The position numbers and the translations under genes were made by a program. From assembly GCF_000346465.2 (NCBI RefSeq), contig NC_034010.1:20020087-20084086 (forward strand): a stretch of DNA of 64,000 bases, read 5' to 3'. The stretch's first letter is position 1; each line of letters opens with the position of its first letter. This stretch comes from Prunus persica (lineage: Eukaryota > Streptophyta > Magnoliopsida > Rosales > Rosaceae). The notes beneath the pieces are model-generated. The model was not told the origin of the DNA, searched no databases, and saw only the letters and a list, made by a program, of their open reading frames with translations. Positions 22,753-33,547 of the stretch are shown piece after piece.

Positions 22753-23010
22753 TGTTGAGATTTATCTTAATTTCTGCAGAATAATTATTAGTTCCTATTT
22801 TATAAGAGTCAGTTGTTTTTCTTTCCTGGTCTTTAGAAATCCTTCTAGTTGATAGAGTTTGTTAGACGCGTTTTAGTTGTTCCTCTTTATTTGCTAATTA
22901 GTTGTTTGTACGCTCCTTTATAAGAAGAGCATGTTTCAGTCATGAATAACCAGTTCAGTTCAGCAATTCTTTTGTCTTCTTATTTTCAAAGCTATCTTTT
23001 AGTTCTCACA
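22753..23010 (+). repeat. Copia-1 3' LTR
   Basis: 258 bp, preceded by TTTATGGGAGGA; followed by the GTGCT target duplication. Confidence 0.93.
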
Positions 23011-23013
23011 GTG

Positions 23014-23484
23014 CTACCACAATCTCCGGACTAAGCGGTTCAAGCCCAACACCACCACCAACAACAAGAAGATGCACAAGATTATATTATTGGAGTAGTT
23101 TGGAATAAACAGAAGACACAAGAGTGAAACAACTGAGAGAAAACCAAGCACCATCATAGCCATGCGGCACCAATTATACATACGACTAGCACTACCACTA
23201 AGCCTTATAAGTAAGCTGAAGGCAAAACAGTATGCAAGTAAGCTAGACAGCATAACCATCATGGTCAATGGGTGTGTTTGGAACAGATCTTGATGATCAG
23301 CTAGATATCTGATCTGGACAAAGGTAAGCAGTATTGGAATGATGAAAGCAAGAATGTCATGATCATGATGGTTAGAATTTCTGGCCGAAGATTTGTTCAT
23401 CACCTGCAGATTGAGATTGTTGATCAAGCACATGACATTGTATTTAGGGTTAATCATGCCAACATAAAAGTAAAAAATTGCCAT
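23014..23484 (-). pseudogene. Gene A: small multi-pass membrane protein, 3' end disrupted
   Basis: A 156-codon single-exon frame from ATG at 23484 is homologous to genes C and D. Shared landmarks are NHHDHDILAFIIPILLTFVQIRYL, matching the ILAFTIS-LTLVQMRYA block, then two hydrophobic segments and a W-C-R/H-M/I block. I count four likely membrane segments: about residues 44-60, 73-97, 108-130 and 133-150. The frame closes with TAG at 23014-23016, straddling the GTGCT target site of Copia-1. Homology to the family tail continues on the far side of the element at 4528-4601, in another frame. The gene is therefore probably non-functional or makes a shortened protein. I recognise no named family. 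Confidence 0.7.
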
Positions 23485-23689
23485 CCTAATTTGGTGATAA
23501 GGCAGAATATTAGAAGAACAGAAGTTGTTTTTTGTTTTGTAAGTGGTACTATATGGAACTCTGCTTCTATAGTCCTCGCTTCCTGAGGTTGGTTACAATG
23601 AATTGAAAATTCACAACCAAAATAATGTATAAATAGGAGGCCCGTGTTCCCTAATCTTCCACAAATGACGTAAACCCCATTATTAAAAT

Positions 23690-24051
23690 GAGTTATTTAC
23701 ACTAACACCCTTATGTGGTTTCTTGTGTTTTCACAAAACCCCTTCAGGTCTCAAAAATTACACGAACACCCATCTGATGTTTCAATTTGTTTTCGCAAAA
23801 CCCCTTTTAGTTGATTGTTGGTCCAAAATTGATTATTTCATCGGAAAAAAAAAGTATGCAAATGACAAAATTAACTTTAATGAAATATATGCAATCTGAT
23901 CTCAAGGGCCAACTTTGTCATTTGTAGAATTATTTTGTATAAAATCATCAATCTTTGGACGAAAAATCAATGAAAAAGAGTTTTGGATAAACAATTTAAA
24001 ACCTCATGAGATGTTCTTATAATTTCCAGGAGATGTTGGTGTAAATAACTC
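23690..24051. mobile_element. Mutator-like MITE, 362 bp
   Basis: Terminal inverted repeats GAGTTATTTACACTAACA (left) and TGTTGGTGTAAATAACTC (right) match at 17 of 18 positions. Flanks TATTAAAAT (23681-23689) and TATTAAAAA (24052-24060) make a 9-bp target duplication with one mismatch; nine bases fit the Mutator superfamily. There is no coding sequence. It lies about 200 bp upstream of gene A. Confidence 0.85.
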
Positions 24052-24178
24052 TATTAAAAATACGATTGGATTTCAGCATGCATGTTGGCATGTTGGTCAC
24101 TCCTAGCTCTCAAATGTGTAGTGTATAGATCATGACCGTTCCTTAATTCATGGGTCCCATTGAATCCTAGCAAGGAAC

Positions 24179-24510
24179 TGATAACCAAGCAAGTAAGAAC
24201 AGAGGTAGCAAGTTAGAACAGAGGAAACGAAGAAGAAATTGAAAGATTCTGGATTTCTTTATTGCTTTTCTATCTTCATCTCATACAATAATAGCTAGCT
24301 CAGCATGTACTTATAGAAGTTTAGCTACAGCGGAATACATGAGCTGTCAATGACTTAAGCTCTAAGTTAATAACAAACTCACTTAACTAACTGACAACTG
24401 GCACACCAATTTAAGATTACTTAGCTAAACTTAATATAACTCTAACATTCCCCCTCAAGCGAAGTTGGCGAGAATAGCTTACTTGGCTAAATTTAATATA
24501 ACTCAAAACA
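24179..24510 (-). mobile_element. Collapsed LTR element, 332 bp
   Basis: A complete LTR (24179-24447, TGATAACC to CTCTAACA) is followed by a pyrimidine run TTCCCCCTC, which is a polypurine tract on the minus strand. A short piece resembling the LTR end follows (TTACTTGGCTAAATTTAATATAACTC). The whole is bracketed by an exact 5-bp duplication GGAAC (24174-24178 and 24511-24515). This is an LTR retrotransposon that lost its interior and most of one LTR. Confidence 0.75.
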
Positions 24511-25389
24511 GGAACAGCCCAGATCATAACCATTGTGACTTCGATTATTCGGTGGCTTAGTTATTTTTCTTCTTTTTTAAAATTTGTTTGCTTGGCTCCT
24601 TCCTGGAATTTGCATTTAGATTTTTTCTTCTATCTCTCTAGTCTCCCTCTGTTTAAGAGCTCCAATTTGGATAGCAATACTTGTTTTTAGAATTTTTGAA
24701 GTTATAGTTTCTTTTAGGATACGTGAAACAACTGACACTCTTTAGTTTGTGTTTTGTTTTTCTTTTATTGGATATTATAAAATGGATTAAATTACCATGA
24801 AAGTGAAAAGATAGATATGGTTATGGTTTCACATAACCCCTGAAGTCTTATCCAATGGTTACTATCTCTATCTGAGAATAATATCCAACTAATTCATGAG
24901 ATTGATTATAATCTATATATATAAAGTAAAAGGTAGAGAATGGTAAAACATTTAAAATACCAGAAAATGTCATTGTGGTTAGTGCAAACATTAAGAATTG
25001 AAATTATTAATTAAATGAGGATAATATGTTAAATTTACACTTTTTCATATTTAAAAAAATTAAAATTAAAATTAAAAAAAAAAATGGATCCTATTTTTAT
25101 GGAACACAACTACCCATTCTTTTTTCAATTCTAAAATTAATTTTAAAATTTTAGTAATATGAAAGTGTGATTTTTTTTAAATAGTAAAATTCATTTTTAA
25201 TCACCTACAACCCTTTTTTATTTTATTTTTCTATTTAATCACCTAATCTAACTTAAATTTTGATTTATTATATTTTTCGAATTCCAAAACTACCCCTATT
25301 TACAAGTATGTGGTGAGTGTATTAAGTCTTGGTTCCTGAATTTAATTAAACAAAATCTTATTATTTAGCTAATGGATAGTCAATCTAAT
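24511..25389. other. AT-rich intergenic DNA with dispersed repeat
   Basis: Bases ~24910-25140 are the inverted partner of 4180-4412. No gene seen. Confidence 0.6.
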
Positions 25390-25808
25390 TGCAACCGAGA
25401 TTGAACCAAACAGCATCATAGTGGCGTGGCACCATTTATATATGCATGCATGACTCTCATGTTCATCACTAATAACGCTAAGCTTCATACGCAGTAGCAG
25501 TAGCCCTAATACACCGAAGGTCAAGCAATATGCGATGACGCTGGACAGGACAGAACAACCATCATGATGATCCAGTGCGTTTTGAACAGATCTTCTTATG
25601 CATACCTCATCTGCACCAACGTCAGGATTGTCGGAATGGTGAAGGCAAGAATATTGTGGTTTATGCCATGGTGACGTTTAGATGTCGTTGAAGCTTCAAG
25701 CAATGTTGGTGGTCTTGCTGCAAAGTTGACGAAGAAGAAGTGCTGATTGTGGATGAAGTGCTGCATGATGACAACATTAGAACTGTGAGGATTGATGATA
25801 TTATTCAT
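25390..25808 (-). pseudogene. Gene B: membrane-protein family pseudogene
   Basis: Starts at ATG 25808 and matches the family through HNILAFTIPTILTLVQMRYA, then stops at TAA (25596-25598). Genes C and D have a sense codon there (Lys or Pro) before EDLF. Homology continues past the stop (GATCTGTTC for DLF, then the H-W-Y-K/C-H block) down to about 25390 but with frame changes. The last membrane segment is missing. Confidence 0.8.
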
Positions 25809-25862
25809 ATCCCAATGTAATAAGTTACCATATACTAGCTATTTTGGTGTTGATCAGACAGG

Positions 25863-25865
<3 letters not shown>

Positions 25866-25898
<33 letters not shown>
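25866..25898. repeat. (AT)n microsatellite
   Basis: Uninterrupted AT run upstream of gene B. Confidence 0.9.
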
Positions 25899-25902
<4 letters not shown>

Positions 25903-26655
25903 GTAATGTGGAGAAAGAAGCTGGGTTTTGAGACTTGAAAGTAGTTTTGAAAATAAAATTTTTGAGGCAGAGAGGCAGCTCCTTCAAGAAGAGCTTGGTT
26001 AGTTTAGCATTAGGGTTCTTCAGCCAAGGAGATGAGCAAGAATAGTTTATATAGGAGTTTTAGAGAATGGGAGACACGGAAACAGCGCCCAAGTTTCCCT
26101 CATATCTTACTCTCTCTCTCTCTCTCTCATATATTACTTTCTTTATCTATTGACAAAATGTTGTGTCCCACCCCAAGGAATAATATCTTTTAATTCTACA
26201 TTCCTGGTAACTTTTGGTTCCACAAGCTTTGTAACTTTTGTTTTGGGTCAAAAGCTAGCTATTTGTGATGTATTAAGCTCAAAATCCATATTTATATGCT
26301 TTTTTTTTTAAATGTTAGAAAATTAAGCATTTAGAATGGGTACATTTAGTCATTGAATTAATCTAATGGATCTTAACAATGAACGTCAGTAAAATTATGT
26401 AAGGCTATAAACTCACCCTTTACACTTTATCGTTATCATCACTCGTCCATTTCCATCTCTTTTTCACTTTATCGTTATCTCTCTTCCAACATGAACTCTA
26501 ATCAACTTTGGAGAATGAAAGTGCTAGTTTTTAGTTTTCACTACCCCTTAAAATTTTGGTAGCAACAGTCCATTGGAACGAATTTTTATTTTTATACAAG
26601 TATTATAGCATACGTACAATGGTCACAAACCAATTACATGATATAGAAACACAAT
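25899..26655. other. Intergenic, no gene seen
   Basis: AT-rich; includes a short CT run at 26108-26128. Bases 26648-26655 (AACACAAT) are the left target duplication of the hAT element that follows. Confidence 0.6.
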
Positions 26656-26691
26656 CAGGGGCGGAGCCACTCTTAGGTCAAGAGTGGACTT

Positions 26692-27289
26692 TGTTAAATT
26701 TCAGATAGACGGATCAGCGGCCCACTAATAACAACACTGATGGTGTCCCTAATTTAACCACCTAAAAGCCCAGTAGGTGTGAGGTATTATCACAAAAGAC
26801 TTCAGTATTATTAATAGTAGAACCATTCATTATATTTTGTATTTTATTTAATCAAGTTACCGATGTGGGACTTATATTCTTCAACACGCCCCCTCACGTG
26901 TGACTACCACATAGTGGGCCACATGTGGAGTCAAGTTCACATTAGAGTCAAACATTCAAGCCCAACACGTGAACACCACATATTGGATAAGGGTAAACAT
27001 TCAAGCCCAATATGTGAATACCACATGTTGGGTAATGGGTAAAGGTAAAGGCTCATTAATTCAGGCCCAGTCAATTAACCCGCTCTGATACCATGTTAAA
27101 TTTCAAAAAGACTGGCCAATGGCCCACTACTAACAACACCGATATTGTCCCCAACTTAATCACCTACAAAGCTCAATAAGTATGGGGTTTTATCACAAAA
27201 GGTCTCGGTATTATTAGTACTAAAACCATTCATTATATTTTGTATTTTATTTGGTCAAGTTACTGATGTGGGACTTATATTCTTCAACA
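26692..27289 (-). mobile_element. TRIM retroelement, 598 bp, nested in hAT
   Basis: Terminal direct repeats at 26692-26886 (195 bp) and 27094-27289 (196 bp) begin TGTTAAATTTC and end ATTCTTCAACA. The exact target duplication GACTT lies at 26687-26691 and 27290-27294. The tRNA-iMet primer site TGGTATCAGAGC is on the minus strand (27093-27082) directly against the right repeat, so the element points to minus. A purine tract lies beside the left repeat on that strand (GAGGGGGCG). The interior is only about 207 bp and non-coding, which defines a terminal-repeat retrotransposon in miniature. Confidence 0.92.
27082..27093 (-). other. TRIM primer-binding site
   Basis: Perfect TGGTATCAGAGC on the minus strand, complementary to the 3' end of plant initiator Met tRNA. 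Confidence 0.85.
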
Positions 27290-27617
27290 GACTTGGCCCC
27301 CCAAATTTTTTGACCTCCCTCCTCTACTATATTATATATAATATATTATTATATACACTTAATAATAATATATTAGACATAATTATATACACTTAATAAT
27401 CGACAACTTGTAATTTAAGTTAATGACCTCTTTAAAATAAATTGGACATGATTAAGTTCGAAATATTTAACTCTAACATGTAAATTTTAAATGATATATA
27501 ATTGATATACTTTACTTTCTATTTCGATCCTCCTAGTTTTACAATTCTAGTTTCGCTACTGAACATAATTGTACATAACCGGTGATATTTAAATAATATA
27601 ATGGGACCTATAATTGA

Positions 27618-28256
27618 TTATCTTTGGGACAAATCCACTGTGCTTAGAGGCAAAAGTGGACGTGTCCTCCTGACACTGTTTTGTCCTCGGCATACCGGAG
27701 AAAAGAATTTGCAGACGGCCGGCACCAGTTTCAAGGCTAACCCCACCACCACCAGCGAAAACAAGAAGATCAAAACTAGGTAGAGCACAGGCCGCCAGGA
27801 AGAGGAGTATGGAAAAAGCAGAAGCCACAAGAGTGAAGCAACTGAGAGTGAGCCAAACAGCAGCATGATGATGTGACACCATTTATACATGTATGCATGA
27901 CAATCATGTTCATCGCTAGCCGTACCAGCTCTAACAGTAGACCTCATAACTAGCAGTAGTCGCCCGAGTAAGCTGGCCAAGCAGTATGCGAGGATGCTAG
28001 CCAGAACAACCACCATAACGAAACGGTGTGTTTCGAACAGATCTTCTTTTGCATATCGCATCTGGACCAACGTCAGGATCATCGAAATGGTGAACGCAAG
28101 GATGCTTTTTTTGCCATGACGGCGGTTAGATGTTTGTTGTTGTTGTACTGCAAAGTTGATGAACTGCTGCTGGTGGTTGATGTAACATATGACAACACTA
28201 GAACTACTAGGAGGACTAATATTCATCCCCAAATAAAAATGATTAACTCCAGGCAT
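27618..28256 (-). CDS. Gene C: uncharacterised four-pass membrane protein
   Basis: A single-exon frame of 212 residues. I do not recognise a named family. The N-terminal 40 residues are polar with a Gln-rich run (QQQQ). Four hydrophobic segments follow: about residues 51-67 (ILAFTISMILTLVQM), 80-104, 124-148 and 150-174. The C-terminal tail is Arg/Ser-rich with RRTRPLLPL. Position 28256 is a true ATG and the preceding-residue pattern NHF-x-x-G-M is shared with genes A and E, which supports it. An internal ATG at 28226 is the alternative and corresponds to the start left in D. It is about 85% identical to gene D by eye. A TRIM-loaded hAT element sits just beyond its 3' end. Confidence 0.72.
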   Translation of the reverse strand: MPGVNHFYLGMNISPPSSSSVVICYINHQQQFINFAVQQQQTSNRRHGKKSILAFTISMILTLVQMRYAKEDLFETHRFVMVVVLASILAYCLASLLGRLLLVMRSTVRAGTASDEHDCHAYMYKWCHIIMLLFGSLSVASLLWLLLFPYSSSWRPVLYLVLIFLFSLVVVGLALKLVPAVCKFFSPVCRGQNSVRRTRPLLPLSTVDLSQR

Positions 28257-28500
28257 CCTAATTCTATCTGTGGGCTATATTTTGGTTTTCAATTATCCAT
28301 TTTGTATGGCTAGAAAGAATGGGGAAGTACATATATAAAGGCAGATCAACTGGAAAAACATGTCCAGAAAAGAAAATGAGGACGTATGATAAATAAAGGA
28401 GACTGGGAAATATGAGGCAAAAAGAGTGATATCGTAAAGATATATGCAGGATGATATACTCGGTCCGTGTGGGCCTTAAAAGGATGGTAGGGATAAGGTC

Positions 28501-28541
28501 AAGTCCGTATGGCCGACGTCAGTTCCGTATGGCTGACGTCA
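28501..28541. promoter_or_regulatory. Tandem 20-bp motif ending in TGACGTCA
   Basis: AAGTCCGTATGGCCGACGTC is followed directly by AGTTCCGTATGGCTGACGTC, giving a palindromic TGACGTCA at 28534-28541. This is a classic bZIP/TGA-factor site, about 245-285 bases upstream of the gene C start. Function is inferred from motif only. Confidence 0.4.
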
Positions 28542-28578
28542 AGAAATGTGGTTCAAATGTGCCATTAACGGATATTTT

Positions 28579-28773
28579 TAGACCGACATCTAATTTCCAA
28601 CAAAATAAACAAAATAAAAACCGGCATGTAATAAGTTTGACCAGACCATCGGGCGATTGACAGTTGACCACGTTGTTTTGTAAATTTCCTTGTTTTTTTA
28701 TTATTAAAAAAGAAAAATCATGGTTGGCTTAATTCCGCATGGGGGACTTCCTGGAAGCTGCTATTTGGAAATT
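28579..28773. repeat. Upstream module of gene C, duplicated near gene E
   Basis: Two blocks (28579-28645 and 28671-28773) recur at 36321-36388 and 36768-36866, for example CGACATCTAATTTCCAAC and AAGAAAAATCATGG. About 25 bases separate them here and about 380 near E. This supports segmental duplication of gene plus promoter. Confidence 0.7.
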
Positions 28774-29033
28774 GATATGTTTAATTTCACATGATTTTGT
28801 ATCTTTTTTTTACTTAATTTTGTAAGTTAATTTGGACAAAAGATGCTAATTTTAGTTATTTTCTGGTTTTTCAACTTATGAGTCACGAAATGTATAAATT
28901 CGTCAAATATTTCTCGTAATAGAGTTTGACATGATTCTAATTAGAGATGGAAGATAGCATCTTGAAGTTTGTCCATGAATATTTTCATAATTTTTGAAGA
29001 TTGCTAAGGTGCCCATTTTTAATTAGACAACTA
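28774..29033. other. Intergenic, no gene seen
   Basis: AT-rich sequence between the upstream module of gene C and Copia-3. Confidence 0.6.
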
Positions 29034-32000
29034 TGTTGACGTGCTAATTAATCAAGTAAATTTATTTCCTTGATTAATTAAAGAATTTACTTTCCTATTC
29101 TATATAGTTGACAAATTATTGTATAATTAGGAGATACTATTCTAATTGATTACTGTATCTATTTCCTTGTAAAACACTCATGTAAACTCCTATATATTCC
29201 TCCTTATGGAGAAGAATAAAACCCAACCTAAAGTATTCAAACCATATTCATATTTTAGCATAGTATCAAAGCAATCGATCCTAGGTTGTCTCTAAACCCT
29301 TATCTCAAATTTCTCATATTCAAATCCAAAACCCTAAATCAAATTCCTCATATTCTTCCCCAAATCCAAATCCCTCAAATCTAAAGTCCTCAAATCCTCT
29401 TATCAAAATCCCTAAACACATACCCTTAAATCTTATACACGTACATCTCAAATCCAATTCCTACATCAAATTCCTCCAATCACAATTCCTCACATTCTCA
29501 TATCGCATCTTACATTTGCTGCGATGTCAGGAACCCCTACAATTCTCCCCCTTATTGCAGACTCACAGAAGCATGTGGTCAATCCTGCTGACCCGACTAC
29601 CCGAACTCATGCTTCTATTACCACCACCAAAGGTTCTACTTTTCATACGTCCTCTCAAAAATTCACATGGATTATCGACTCGAGTGCTACGGATCACATG
29701 ACATTTGATCCTGGCTAACTTATTGGTCGCAAATCATCCACTCCGTCAGTGGTGTCTAATGCTAATGGTACCCCCTCCCCTGTGGTTGGGGAGGGCTCTC
29801 TATCTCTCTCTACTTCCCTACATCGGAATTCTGTATTACTTGTTCCATCTTTGGACCATAACTTGCTAGCTGTTACACAACTTACTACTACTTTGGGGTA
29901 TTCTGTAACATTTTGGCTGAATCATTGTGTTTTTCAAGACATTCTCACAGGAAAGACGATTGGTTGTGGTACTTAGCGGGGCAAACTCTACTACTTGGAC
30001 TGGGCACCGAATAGTGAGGTCAAGGTTGGTCAAGCTTTCACAACCAGTGGAACTCGTTCTGAGGGGGAGAGAGACAAAATTTGGTTATGGCATAAACGTC
30101 TTGGGCATGCCCCGTTCGGTTATCTTAAGAAGTTGTTTCCATCATTATTTTCCAATCTTGATGTTTCTAGCTTCCAGTGTGATATGTGTGAATGACTAAG
30201 AGTCATCGTGTCCCGTTCCCATTAAGTTCAAATAAGAGTTTGGTTCCGTTTTCTCTTGTTCATTCTGATGCTTGGGAACCTGCTCAAATTGCCACTCCAG
30301 CTGGGGTGCAATGGTTTGTCACGTTTATAGATGATTGCACACACATGACTTGGGTTTTCCTTCTCAAAACTAAAGGGGAAGTCAGTTCCAAATTTCAACA
30401 ATTTTATCAAATGGTGGAGACTCAGTTTCATGCCAGAATTCAGGTTCTTCGTTCTGACAATGGCTGAGAATTTCTCAACCATGATCTTAACTAATTCTTA
30501 CAAGATCATGGCATCATACATCAACGCTTATGCCCTTACACTCCCCAACAGAATGAAGCGGCTGAAGGAAAGAACAGACACTTATTGGAATTCGTTCGTG
30601 CGTCTATCTTTGGTGCCAATATGCCACGATCCTTTTAGGGCGAAGCCGTCGTCTCTATAGCATACATTATCAATCGAATCCCCTGTAGTATCCTAAATTT
30701 CCAAACACCAAACACTTCACCACCATATCCAAACACCTCCCACCCCAAACCTGGAACCCCGAATTTTCTGTTGTATTGTATTTGTCCACTTACATGATCA
30801 CCAACAAAGCAAATTAGATCCCCGAGCCAAAAAGTGTGTTATCATCCTCCTAGTCAGAAGGTCTTTACCTCCATAGATGTTGTGTTTCGGGAACATGACT
30901 TATATTTTTCAACAGCTCAGGAGGAGAATCGAGAATCCACCATTGCTCCAATTCTCGATTTTTTTACCCAGGACATCACTATGCATCAAAATGACCGGTC
31001 GCCAGTGGAAAGCAACCGGTCGCCCCCCTTAGTTCTTTAACTACAGAGACTTGCTTCAAAACGACCGGCCTTTAGCAGACAGTGATTGGTCGCCAAAGGA
31101 AAACAATCAGTTGCCTCCACGCTGTCAAAATCAAGAGGAGGAAATTGAACCAGTTTATGAGATTTTGCCCGCTTCAGCTCCAGTACCGCACCAATCACCT
31201 GCTGAGGAAGTCATTCAAGTAACATATTTTCTTGAAACTTGTAACACTAATAAAATATCCCATGATGATTTGATTTCAGAAGGCACATAGCCTACATATC
31301 AGCTTCCAGAAAGGAAGAACCTGGGCAAACCTCGAGTACAATGTGAAACAGATCTTAAAGTCAAAGGGAAATACCTCATCAATAATTATATACCTCTCAG
31401 CAGATTATCAGAGTCACGTGTGCACTATGTGAAGCAATTGGCTGACATATCTATACCCAACAGTGTAACTGAAGCACTAGAAGACCCAAAATGAAAACAA
31501 GCTATGAATGAAGAAATATGAGCTCTCCAAAAGAATATCACATGGGAACTCGTGCCATTACCTTATGAAAAGAAGATAGTAGGATGCAGGTGGATTTATA
31601 CTGTGAAACTCAAAGCAAATGGATCCGTTGAAAGATATAAAGCTATATTGGTGGCGAAGGAGTACACACAGAGATATGGGATACACTACGAGGAGACCTT
31701 TGCCCCAGTAGCCAAGATTAATACTATTAGAGTCCTATTGTCTCTAGCAACAAATCTCGATTGGCCACTACATCAGTTTGGTGTCAAAAATGCATTCTTA
31801 CATGGAGACTTGGAAGAAGAAGTATATATGGACTTACCCCCAAGATGTAATACAGCTCCTGACAAAAAAAAAAATAAAGTTTGCAAGCTCAGAAAGTCAT
31901 TATATAGGTTAAAGCAATATCTTAGGGCATGGTTTGGCAAATTTACTAAATCTATGAAGAATTTTGGATATACACAGAGTAATTCATATCGCACCCTGTT

Positions 32001-32117
32001 CTTGAAGCTGGAAACTTACTGCATTGATTGTTTATGTAGATGACATAATCGTAACTGGAAACGACGCAGAAGAGCAACTGAAGTTGCAAAAATATTTGTC
32101 TTAGGAATTTGCAAAAA
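29034..32117 (+). mobile_element. Copia-3: degenerate copia remnant, 5' half plus RT
   Basis: A likely 5' LTR (29034-29260) begins TGTTGACGTGC and ends TTTTAGCA, followed at once by a near-canonical primer site TAGTATCAAAGC (29261-29272). Coding pieces follow in order but with stops and frameshifts. No 3' LTR was found; the element breaks off at 32117 where a different repeat begins. Confidence 0.85.
29524..32106 (+). pseudogene. Copia-3 pol fragments
   Basis: Recognisable parts are protease (FTWIIDSSATDHMT, 29660-29700), GAG-pre-integrase (LWHKRLGHAPFGYLKKLFPS, about 30082-30141) and integrase (HSDAWEPA, FIDDCTHMTWVFLLKTK, LRSDNG, 30260-30467). RT follows (CRWIYTVKLKANGSVERYK and later a DDIIVTGND catalytic block, 31580-32070). 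Nearly all of gag is absent, and stops occur at 29716, 29974 and 31499. Integrase after 30470 and the RNase H are lost or unreadable. Confidence 0.88.
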
Positions 32118-32119
32118 TC

Positions 32120-33547
32120 TATATGAACTCAAAAATAGTGGCTGAATTTATGTTCTATTAATTCCAAAAAACCACCTTTGATATCAAATTAGCTTAACAG
32201 CAGTGGGGGGATTATTGTTGTCTGGTCTCTTATATTGTTTTTTGATTCTCTGTTGGATATTAGTCTCTCTTTTTGCTTCTCTTATATTGTTTTTGTGTTT
32301 TACCTTAGCCTCTCTATTTGCTTTTCTTATATTGTTTCTTGCTCCTCATGCATTAGTCATTGAAGTTTTGCATGTTTTATTATCAATTTGGGTACCAACT
32401 TCACTATATTCTCCAACTTTCATATTGTTCCTTTACAACTTGTTGGTCCTTTTTTCCGCCAACACTCTTTTTGTGGTTTGCTCTTGGGTCGAGCTGCTTT
32501 GTAGAGTGAGGAGGTCGTTGGAGCAACACCAATACCCTGATTGGATTTCTGGCTAACAAAAAAGATTTTTTCAACTTCTGAACAAAATTGAAAGTTGGAA
32601 TAGGTTGACAAGAACGAGCGAGCTCGGGTTGGGCCTTATTGGCCCGTTTCTTCTATCCTGGTCATGCGTAGCTTAGGTGTGGCACTATTGGATATGAGAC
32701 CAGCCCAATAGACCTAGTATAGGTGGTGTAGGATGTTGGTTTGTTGTATTTACGCTTATTCTAGAATTCTACTCAAGTCATCGTGCTCCAAAGGGGGTAC
32801 TGGCCTGGATAAGTTCTTTTCTATGCCTCAATTAAGAGGACTTTAATATTCTTTCATTTGTGCGTGTCAATTTGGTAGATACGAGTAATACGTAATCAAA
32901 CAAGGGAGAAAACAAAGTTGTGGTCAATGTTACCCTATTTGGGTTTAGAAACCTTACTTAAATCCAATGAGCCCTTAGATTGGGCCAAGATTTTGGTCGA
33001 TTCAGGCCCAAGGATATAGTTCAAGCCTGAATTAACCTTTACTTTCGGACTGATGAAGCCTTCTTGCGGGTAATAGACCTCTATTTTAGGTCCAAACTGG
33101 CTGATTTAAGCAATATGAAAGCGAGCTATATATATATATAAGTAGTTAAATACCAGATATTTAAAGAAATAGTCAAGATAAATTCCAAGATTTCTTTATC
33201 CGATTTTAACTTGATAATAAAGAAACGCAAGAGTTATAAATTTATCCATTTAACTAATTCAGAATATCGATTACAATGTAAGAAAGATTGGAGATTTCTC
33301 TATCCAGTTTGAGCGATACATGAATTTAAACTGATCATTTAAAAGAAATCATACTAAAAGGATGGCAGAGCAACAAAAGATGAACGCGGGAGTTGTCAAC
33401 TGGTTATTTGAATATCAAGCAGGTTTGTTTGAAAAGGTCTTGAGTTTTTCAAGTGCTTTTGAGACGTAGCGTCTAGTTTTGGAGAGAGAGTCCCCTTTTT
33501 CTATTGCGGAGGCTCTATATTTATAGGCGAAAAGGCTTAATGATGAA
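32120..33547. repeat. 1.43-kb repeat R, copy 1
   Basis: Nearly identical to 39197-40620 in the same orientation. It opens with about 90 bases ending in a purine tract (CAGTGGGGGGAT) and then TGTTGTCTGG, like the 3' untranslated tail plus LTR start of a retrotransposon. Both copies end at TTAATGATGAA. Open frames in it show no conserved domain. Confidence 0.85.

Larger units (their letters stand above)
4602..23010 (+). mobile_element. Copia-1: Ty1/copia retrotransposon with nested insertions
   Basis: The outermost element has LTRs at 4602-4865 (264 bp) and 22753-23010 (258 bp), both beginning TGTTGAGATT and ending TTCTCACA. An exact 5-bp target duplication GTGCT lies at 4597-4601 and 23011-23015. 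A tRNA-iMet-type primer site TGGTATCAAAGC sits at 4869-4880. A purine tract (ATGGGAGGA) precedes the 3' LTR. Without its two direct insertions the element is about 4.74 kb, normal for copia. The LTRs differ by about five substitutions and three indels. Its polyprotein is broken by stops and frameshifts, so it is not autonomous now. Confidence 0.95.
26656..27561. mobile_element. Non-autonomous hAT element carrying a TRIM
   Basis: It starts CAGGGGCGGAGCCA, the typical terminus of plant hAT miniature elements, and ends with a degenerate complement (TTCGCTACTG). The 8-bp flanks AACACAAT (26648-26655) and AACATAAT (27562-27569) differ at one base. The matching place beside gene D (34192-34199) reads GAAACATAATTG with no insertion, an empty site. 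Without the nested TRIM the element is about 303 bp and non-coding. Confidence 0.85.

Noticed and set aside
32203..32556. Leu/Phe-rich frame resembling a membrane protein (also 39364-39684)
   Set aside because: It lies in the LTR-like part of repeat R, is T-rich by composition, and the two copies do not preserve frame ends.
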